Shown piece after piece: positions 6,366 through 10,461 of a stretch of 10,461 bases of DNA; position 1 is the stretch's first letter, and the number at the start of each line of letters is the position of its first letter. Under the pieces are notes generated by a model. It was not told where the DNA came from. It made no database searches and saw only the letters and a list, made by a program, of their open reading frames with translations. This DNA is from CAZGZU01 sp964529855 (lineage in GTDB: Bacteria > Patescibacteriota > Minisyncoccia > Portnoybacterales > UBA2143), in contig CAZGZU010000020.1 of NCBI GenBank assembly GCA_964529855.1, positions 1 through 10,461 of the forward strand, in the 5' to 3' direction. The position numbers and the translations under genes were made by a program.

Positions 6366-6573
6366 GTAATTCCTTTTCCCATTTATAGGCTATTTTAAGA
6401 TTAACCTTGTATTCAAACACCTGACCGTCTTTAATCTCCACGGTCTGCCTGACTATTTTGGCGCCGGTGACATTCTTTTTTTGTCCACAGGCCTGGTCAA
6501 TGGCCTGTTTTAAAGCATCGTCAAAACTCTTTGAAGAAGTACCAATTAGCTCTTTAATTTTAATCAGGGCCAT
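6355..6573 (-). CDS. Dodecin family protein lacking the usual flavin-stacking Trp
   Basis: This 72-aa protein has the size and pattern of dodecin, a small beta-alpha-beta-beta protein that assembles into hollow dodecamers binding flavins. Visible family features are KIKELIGTSSKSFDDALKQAI (strand 1, turn and helix) and the two C-terminal strands with DGQVFEYKVNLKIAYKWE. In studied dodecins the helix is followed by a conserved tryptophan that sandwiches the flavin (pattern LDWFEV). Here the aligned segment is VTGAKIV, placing Gly37 at that position, so flavin binding may be lost or different. It sits 6 nt after glyS, whose end supplies a GGGGGTGAG ribosome-binding sequence, and overlaps the start of the M16 gene. 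The family call is fairly secure, the ligand is not. Confidence 0.87.
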   Translation of the reverse strand: MALIKIKELIGTSSKSFDDALKQAIDQACGQKKNVTGAKIVRQTVEIKDGQVFEYKVNLKIAYKWEKELHAK

Positions 6574-6579
6574 AATTTC

Positions 6580-7920
6580 TCACCCCCTTTCCAATTTTTC
6601 CCTCAAATAATCCACTAATTCCCCGATTTTAATCCTTTGCTGTTTCATGCTGTCTCTCTCACGGATGGTCAGGTCATCTTTTTCAAGCGTCTCAAAATCA
6701 ACAGTCAGGCAAAAAGGCGTACCTGCTTCATCCTGTCTCCGATAACGCCGACCAATTGAGCCAACCTCATCATATTGACACATCCAATGTGCCTTTAACA
6801 AATCATAAACTTCCCGGGCTTTCTTAACCAGGTCTTTTTTGTTCCTGACTAATGGCAGAATAGCTATTTTAATCGGCGCCAGCACTTTATCCAGCCGCAA
6901 AACCACCTCAATTTCTTTGCTTGCTTCAGTGGTCTTGGTTCGCCCGCCTTTAATCTCGTCATAGGCGTCAAGCAAAAAAACCAGAACTGTTCGGTCAGCG
7001 CCGGCTGATGTTTCAATAATATGAGGGACAAACCTCTTTTTTGTTTGTTCATCAAAATAGCTCAAATCCTGACCACTATGCTTGCTGTGATTGGATAAAT
7101 CCCAATCACCGCGGTCATGAATCCCCTCTATCTCGTCCCAGCCCCAGGGAAACTTATACTCAATATCAAGCGCTTTTTTAGCGTAGTGAGCCAGTTCGTC
7201 TTTACGATGCTCCCGAAAACGCAAATTTTCTTTTTTAATTCCTAAATTCAGATACCATTCCATTCGCTGTTTCTTCCAATAATCAAACCATTTCTTTTTT
7301 TCTTTTTCATCCGGTTCAACAAAGTACTGCATCTCCATCTGCTCAAACTCGCGCATTTTGAAAATAAAATATCTGGGAGTAATCTCATTGCGGAAAGCTT
7401 TGCCGATTTGAGCAATACCAAAAGGAATTTTCATCCGCATGCTATCCTTCATAAACTGATAATTCATATAGATGCCCTGACAGGTCTCTCCTCTCAGATA
7501 GGTAACGGCTGCTTCATCTTCAACCGAACCGACAAAAGTTTTCATCATCAGATTGAATTTTCTCTCTTTAGTCAGCTGGCCGCCGCAATCCGGACACTTA
7601 TCTTCTTTCAGGTGGTCTTTGCGAAAACGATGATGACATTTTTTGCATTCAACCAAGGGGTCGGCAAAACCGGCTGTTAAATGACCAGAGGCCTGCCACA
7701 CTTTCGGGGACATTAAAATGCTGGCATCCGTACCAACAATGTCATTACGATATTGAGTCATTGTTTTCCACCAGCTTTGCTTGATATTATTTTTCAATAA
7801 AACGCCCAGAAAACCATAATCATAGCAGCTTTCAAAGCCGCCATAAATTTCGCTGGAAGGAGCGATAAAGCCCCGGCGTTTGCAAAGAGAAATAATTTTT
7901 TCCATTAAATCTTGTGCCAT
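6580..7920 (-). CDS. glyS: Glycyl-tRNA synthetase, archaeal/eukaryotic-type single-chain class II
   Basis: This 446-aa class II enzyme charges tRNA-Gly with glycine. It is the homodimeric (alpha2) type, not the alpha2beta2 GlyQ/GlyS type. The N-terminus has GFIAPSSEIYGG (18-28) and YDYGFLG (33-39). A zinc site is formed by CKKC (92-95) and CPDC (109-112). The active site shows RGETCQGIY (143-151, where many homologues have RPETAQGI), motif 2 FRNEITPR (176-183), and motif 3 ETSAGADRTVLVFL (303-316). The C-terminal anticodon-binding domain begins near 345 (APIKIAILPLV) and includes DEVGSIGRRYRRQDEAGTPF (384-403). It starts 9 nt after the DUF11-type gene with only a weak GTGGA upstream. It ends in TGA, showing that UGA is a stop in this organism. 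Confidence 0.97.
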   Translation of the reverse strand: MAQDLMEKIISLCKRRGFIAPSSEIYGGFESCYDYGFLGVLLKNNIKQSWWKTMTQYRNDIVGTDASILMSPKVWQASGHLTAGFADPLVECKKCHHRFRKDHLKEDKCPDCGGQLTKERKFNLMMKTFVGSVEDEAAVTYLRGETCQGIYMNYQFMKDSMRMKIPFGIAQIGKAFRNEITPRYFIFKMREFEQMEMQYFVEPDEKEKKKWFDYWKKQRMEWYLNLGIKKENLRFREHRKDELAHYAKKALDIEYKFPWGWDEIEGIHDRGDWDLSNHSKHSGQDLSYFDEQTKKRFVPHIIETSAGADRTVLVFLLDAYDEIKGGRTKTTEASKEIEVVLRLDKVLAPIKIAILPLVRNKKDLVKKAREVYDLLKAHWMCQYDEVGSIGRRYRRQDEAGTPFCLTVDFETLEKDDLTIRERDSMKQQRIKIGELVDYLREKLERG

Positions 7921-7929
7921 ATATGTAAA

Positions 7930-9798
7930 TTATTCCACAACGACGCCGTCCGAGCCGCTGATGGTCGGGTCGTCGGGCAAGTCAGTATCAATCGCTTCGT
8001 CAGTACTGGTTAATTGCAAACCGACAAAATCATCTTGATCAGTCGCTTTTGATTGACCGATTAACTCCACGAATCCTCCCAGGTGAGCCAGACCCGGCGT
8101 AATGGCTATCTGAAAAGCCACCTGCTTAACCGGCAAAAGAACGCCTGTGGCAGCCGGCAAATCGCCTACTTGCCAGACCAGACGGCCTGTTTGAGAATTA
8201 TATGTTAAACCGGCATTAGCCGGACTGATTCTGTTCTGCCACTGCACGTGAGGCGGTAGAGAAGCCTCTACCTTAACTCCCGACAAATCATTGGCCGAAT
8301 TGACCAAACGCCACTTAATAGTGTAGGTGGTTGTCTGTCCAACTTTGGGAGGAATCGGCCCGCTATTCGGGATTAAGTCATCCTGAAAATAGCCTTGGGC
8401 CTGCAAAGTCAGCTGACTGGCTATTTTGGTTACCATTTGGCTCTGACCGGCAATCTCAATATCGCGCAGGGCCAGGGGTACTTCCGGAGCATCAATTTTA
8501 ACCGTATTAATAACCGTAAAATTCTTATCACTATAACTCTCTATTGGCAAAGGATTCTTGATGTTAATTGAAAAACTAATCTGGCCTTCCTGATAAGGAC
8601 CAAGAAACTCTAAAGCCGGCAAATTACTGACCTTCCAGGTAATAGTTTGGGTCTGACCGTCAAAAGAACCGCTATCCTCATTCAAACTGGTCAAATCCAG
8701 GGCCTTGCCCTGTAACTCTGAAGCAATGACCACGTTTTTAATGCCAATGTCTGTCGTATTCTTGTAATCAATCTGATAGGTCAGGGTTTGACCGGCCTGG
8801 GCAATGTAGTCGGTCTGACCGTTAACCGTCTGACTGACCGACAAAGGAGAAAGGGAAATCTGCAAAGCGGCTATTGTTTCGGCAATGGGGACAAACTTCT
8901 CTTCTTCTAAAAATCCCAAACGAGCTTTAAAAGATTTGGCCTCTCCCTCTTCGCCCTGAATACTGCCCCGGATAAAAATTCTCCCCTGCTCACCAGCCAT
9001 CAGCTTTCCTAAAGACCAAATGCTATCATCCTCCAGAGCCGAGGGGTCAGCTGACTGGAAAACAAAGCCCTCTGGATAATCAATTTCAATGCGCAGGTCA
9101 TCAAAAGAAACCTCTGCCTGATTGAGGTATCTTAAGGAAAAATCAAAGGACTGACCGCCGACCAATCTTTGCGGCAAATCAAAATCCAAAACCAATGGAA
9201 CGGAAATTATAGTGGTTGAAAAATCAGCCTGATTGGTATATTGAGAACTAAGGCCGGCCGGCTGATAAGTTAATTCAGCCCGCGCCTCTTTTTCCTCGCC
9301 TTTCAAACCAATTAATCTGACGGGCAGCTCAATTTCCTCTTCCTGACCGATTAATAAATCGGCCAATTCAATGGTTTCAATCAGGTCCTCTTTATCAGTC
9401 AAAATAGAATCTTCCGGATAATAGAAAACCAATTGTAAAGAAGTCAAATCCAAACGGGTATTGTTTTTATACTTGACCGAATATTTAATCTCTTCGCCGC
9501 TGACCACCCTTTCCGGTCCTTCAATTTCCAAACTAACTTTGTCTTTGTCAAAAGAGGTTAAGCCGCGCCAGAAAAACCAGCCGACTATTGCTAAAAAAAT
9601 AACCACGCTGGGAATAATAATCAAAAGCAGACGCTTTTTTTTCTGAGGCGATATCTTTTTCTCCTCAATTTTGGCCCATTCCTCTGATACGGCTTTTTCT
9701 TTTTTTTGTTCGGCCTCTAAAGCGGCCGGCTTTTCCAACCTTTCCTCAAATTCGGTCTCTGGTTTGTATAATTTCTTTTTTAATTCCTCTAATTCCAT
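7930..9798 (-). CDS. Membrane-anchored protein with DUF11/CARDB-like extracellular repeats
   Basis: I recognise the architecture but not a specific function. The first 56 residues are highly charged and probably helical or coiled (LEELKKKLYKPE; EKKISPQKKKR). One membrane helix follows at about 57-77, ending in WFFWRG, and lysines and arginines on its N-terminal side place the N-terminus in the cytoplasm. The rest is extracytoplasmic and beta-rich, with about four diverged Ig-like units beginning near 87, 201, 316 and 460. Each carries the pattern 'G(Q/E)...Y.(I/V/L).Y.N......L....(Y)P' seen in DUF11/CARDB-like domains, for example KYSVKYKNNTRLDLTSLQLV, FSLRYLNQAEVSFDDLRIEI and TYQIDYKNTTDIGIKNVVI. 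The C-terminus is acidic, with no sorting signal. It appears to be the first gene of the glyS unit, with its own promoter. A surface or adhesion role is possible but unproven. Confidence 0.85.
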   Translation of the reverse strand: MELEELKKKLYKPETEFEERLEKPAALEAEQKKEKAVSEEWAKIEEKKISPQKKKRLLLIIIPSVVIFLAIVGWFFWRGLTSFDKDKVSLEIEGPERVVSGEEIKYSVKYKNNTRLDLTSLQLVFYYPEDSILTDKEDLIETIELADLLIGQEEEIELPVRLIGLKGEEKEARAELTYQPAGLSSQYTNQADFSTTIISVPLVLDFDLPQRLVGGQSFDFSLRYLNQAEVSFDDLRIEIDYPEGFVFQSADPSALEDDSIWSLGKLMAGEQGRIFIRGSIQGEEGEAKSFKARLGFLEEEKFVPIAETIAALQISLSPLSVSQTVNGQTDYIAQAGQTLTYQIDYKNTTDIGIKNVVIASELQGKALDLTSLNEDSGSFDGQTQTITWKVSNLPALEFLGPYQEGQISFSINIKNPLPIESYSDKNFTVINTVKIDAPEVPLALRDIEIAGQSQMVTKIASQLTLQAQGYFQDDLIPNSGPIPPKVGQTTTYTIKWRLVNSANDLSGVKVEASLPPHVQWQNRISPANAGLTYNSQTGRLVWQVGDLPAATGVLLPVKQVAFQIAITPGLAHLGGFVELIGQSKATDQDDFVGLQLTSTDEAIDTDLPDDPTISGSDGVVVE

Positions 9799-9804
9799 AT
9801 TTTG

Positions 9805-9833
9805 ATTATATTACAGCCCCCAAAAAAAGGCAA
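9805..9833 (-). promoter_or_regulatory. Sigma70-like promoter for the DUF11-type gene and glyS unit, predicted leaderless
   Basis: On the minus strand TTGCCT (9833-9828) and a perfect TATAAT (9810-9805) are separated by 17 nt. Six bases lie between the -10 box and the ATG at 9798, so the predicted +1 is the start codon itself. The -35 box begins inside the T-tract of the terminator of the upstream RNA gene. Confidence 0.65.
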
Positions 9834-9867
9834 AAAAAGTCCCTGGGACATCTAGGACATCCCAGGG
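9832..9867 (-). terminator. Rho-independent terminator of the candidate ncRNA
   Basis: Read on the minus strand, a perfect 8-bp stem CCCTGGGA / TCCCAGGG (9867-9860 with 9848-9841), with an 11-nt loop, is followed by AC and then seven T (9838-9832). It is oriented to end transcription coming from the recO side, 34 nt before the next gene. Confidence 0.88.
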
Positions 9868-10073
9868 ATTAGGGCATAGTTTTTTCCCGTTGCAATGAAA
9901 GAACTTTAAGAATTTTAGTCGGGCAGGCCTTATATCGCGCCCTACCTGCCAATCGCGCTTAAAAGATTCCTGGTCGCATTTCCTCCTCCAATTGGCCACG
10001 GGCTGGACAGGCCCAGGCACAGATTTAATAATGCGGCTTCGCTACCAAGCAACATGGCAGCCTGTTATTCAGT
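9832..10073 (-). ncRNA. Candidate structured non-coding RNA, about 235-242 nt, class not identified
   Basis: This 282-nt gap between recO and the next gene has no credible ORF, but it is GC-rich in blocks and full of complementary segments, as expected of a structured RNA. In 5'-3' order on the minus strand: hairpin GCTGCCA/TGGTAGC (10061-10055 with 10047-10041); a closing helix CGCATT/AATGCG (10035-10030 with 9980-9975) around a G/C-rich domain; a helix CTTTTAAG/CTTAAAG (9965-9958 with 9910-9904) enclosing the hairpin GGCAGG/CCTGCC (9950-9945 with 9927-9922); then the strong terminator. The next gene has its own promoter with no leader, so this is probably a separate RNA gene and not a riboswitch leader. 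I looked for tmRNA, SRP RNA, RNase P RNA and T-box signatures and found none convincing; 6S RNA cannot be excluded. The 5' end is approximate. Confidence 0.6.
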
Positions 10074-10098
10074 TTAATGATTATAGGAATTTTGTCAA
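10071..10098 (-). promoter_or_regulatory. Possible promoter for the candidate ncRNA
   Basis: A perfect -35 box TTGACA (10098-10093) lies within the end of recO, followed after 16 nt by TAAACT (10076-10071), a 4/6 match to -10, predicting a start near 10064. A perfect TATAAT (10085-10080) overlapping the recO stop codon is an alternative -10 box, with start near 10073, but it lacks a good -35 at 16-18 nt. Either would give an RNA starting just before the first hairpin. Confidence 0.45.
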
Positions 10099-10461
10099 GA
10101 GAGGATAAGATTTTATTCTTTCGTTTAATAATGATTCCACAAACCTAAGAAAATTCTTTTGCTGCCCATAACCCAAAAACCTCAAAAGCTTGGTTTCAAA
10201 ATCTTCTCTGATAGTTTTAACATTAGCTGATTGATTGAGCTTTTGAAAACTATCCAAAAGCAATTGCCAAATATCTTTGTCTTTTTCCGGACCAGCCATC
10301 AACCGGTCAGTTAATTCGGCTAGATAATAGGCGGTCGCTAAACAAGGTAGATTTTGACGAAGATAAGCGAATTGTTCAATGGTTTCCGCACTGGTAATAA
10401 TGTCAAATCCCCGACCCGGGGCAATCATCAAATGAGCGTGCAAAAAAAGCTCCAAATGACC
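10081..10461 (-). CDS. recO: DNA repair protein RecO, C-terminal part (5' end cut by window edge)
   Basis: RecO acts with RecR in recombinational repair, loading RecA on SSB-coated DNA and annealing single strands. The visible part begins inside the family signature GHLELF, at the end of the N-terminal OB-fold, followed by APGRGFDIITSAETIEQF and the all-helical C-terminal domain (LATAYYLAELTDRL; FETKLLRFLGYG). The reading frame continues through the right edge, so the N-terminal OB-fold portion is missing; the apparent TTG start near 10455 is not the real start. No CxxC zinc knuckle, present in some RecO proteins, is visible after GYG. The TAA stop overlaps a possible promoter for the RNA gene that follows. 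Confidence 0.88.
   Translation of the reverse strand, partial: GHLELFLHAHLMIAPGRGFDIITSAETIEQFAYLRQNLPCLATAYYLAELTDRLMAGPEKDKDIWQLLLDSFQKLNQSANVKTIREDFETKLLRFLGYGQQKNFLRFVESLLNERIKSYPLLTKFL

Noticed and set aside
9868..9900. A tmRNA tag-like peptide (NYAL) encoded in the candidate ncRNA
   Set aside because: The four codons are followed by IPG, with no AA-stop ending, and the RNA has no tRNA-like acceptor or TTCGA arm; it is a chance match.
9811..10020. A 69-aa minus-strand reading frame in the recO-downstream gap
   Set aside because: Its end reads through the terminator T-tract (giving FFAFFWG), it has no ribosome-binding site, and the region shows RNA-like complementarity instead.
9832..10073. 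A T-box or other riboswitch controlling glyS
   Set aside because: The T-box core (AGGGTGGNACCGCG) is absent, and the downstream gene has its own promoter between the terminator and the ATG, so the RNA would not be part of its mRNA.
10080..10098. TTGACA (10093-10098) and TATAAT (10080-10085) as one promoter
   Set aside because: Both boxes are perfect, but only 7 nt separate them, far too few for a sigma70 promoter; each must pair with something else if it is used.

Overview
The window looks like a chromosomal segment of a Candidate Phyla Radiation (Patescibacteria) bacterium, probably Parcubacteria-like. This is inferred from compact minus-strand operons, short versions of housekeeping proteins (MetRS of 475 aa with no C-terminal tRNA-binding domain, RsmI of about 219 aa without the usual C-terminal extension), an archaeal/eukaryotic-type single-chain GlyRS, and the mix of gene families. 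TGA works as a stop (end of glyS), so there is no sign of the UGA-glycine code. No phylogenetic test could be run here.

Layout. All genes but one are on the minus strand. From the right edge leftward: the C-terminal part of recO (10461-10081); an approximately 240-nt intergenic stretch that looks like an independent structured RNA gene ending in a strong terminator (about 10073-9832); then a five-gene unit (9798-4081) encoding a membrane-anchored protein with DUF11/CARDB-like repeats, glycyl-tRNA synthetase, a dodecin-like protein, an M16 zinc protease and an AI-2E family membrane protein. This unit is followed by a 119-nt near-palindrome and a terminator (4079-3931). A second unit (3916-1558) encodes RsmI, MetRS and a small cysteine-motif protein, and ends at a bidirectional terminator shared with the only plus-strand gene, an SdpI-family membrane protein (849-1484). 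That gene diverges from a TatD-family metallo-hydrolase (770 to beyond the left edge).

How the genes fit together. The content is mainly translation (metG, glyS, rsmI), DNA repair or nucleic-acid processing (recO, tatD), and envelope or membrane functions (SdpI family, AI-2E family, DUF11-type protein). There is no prophage, transposase or CRISPR array.

Noteworthy signals. (1) Three separate transcription units (tatD, rsmI and the DUF11-type gene) each have a sigma70-like promoter whose -10 box ends exactly 6 nt before the ATG, which predicts leaderless mRNAs. Several downstream genes have Shine-Dalgarno sequences instead. (2) Two of these promoters overlap the terminator of the preceding transcript. 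(3) There is an unassigned candidate ncRNA. (4) There is a long hairpin element directly abutting a stop codon. (5) The TatD protein carries a cysteine-cluster insertion. (6) The dodecin-like protein lacks the flavin-stacking tryptophan.
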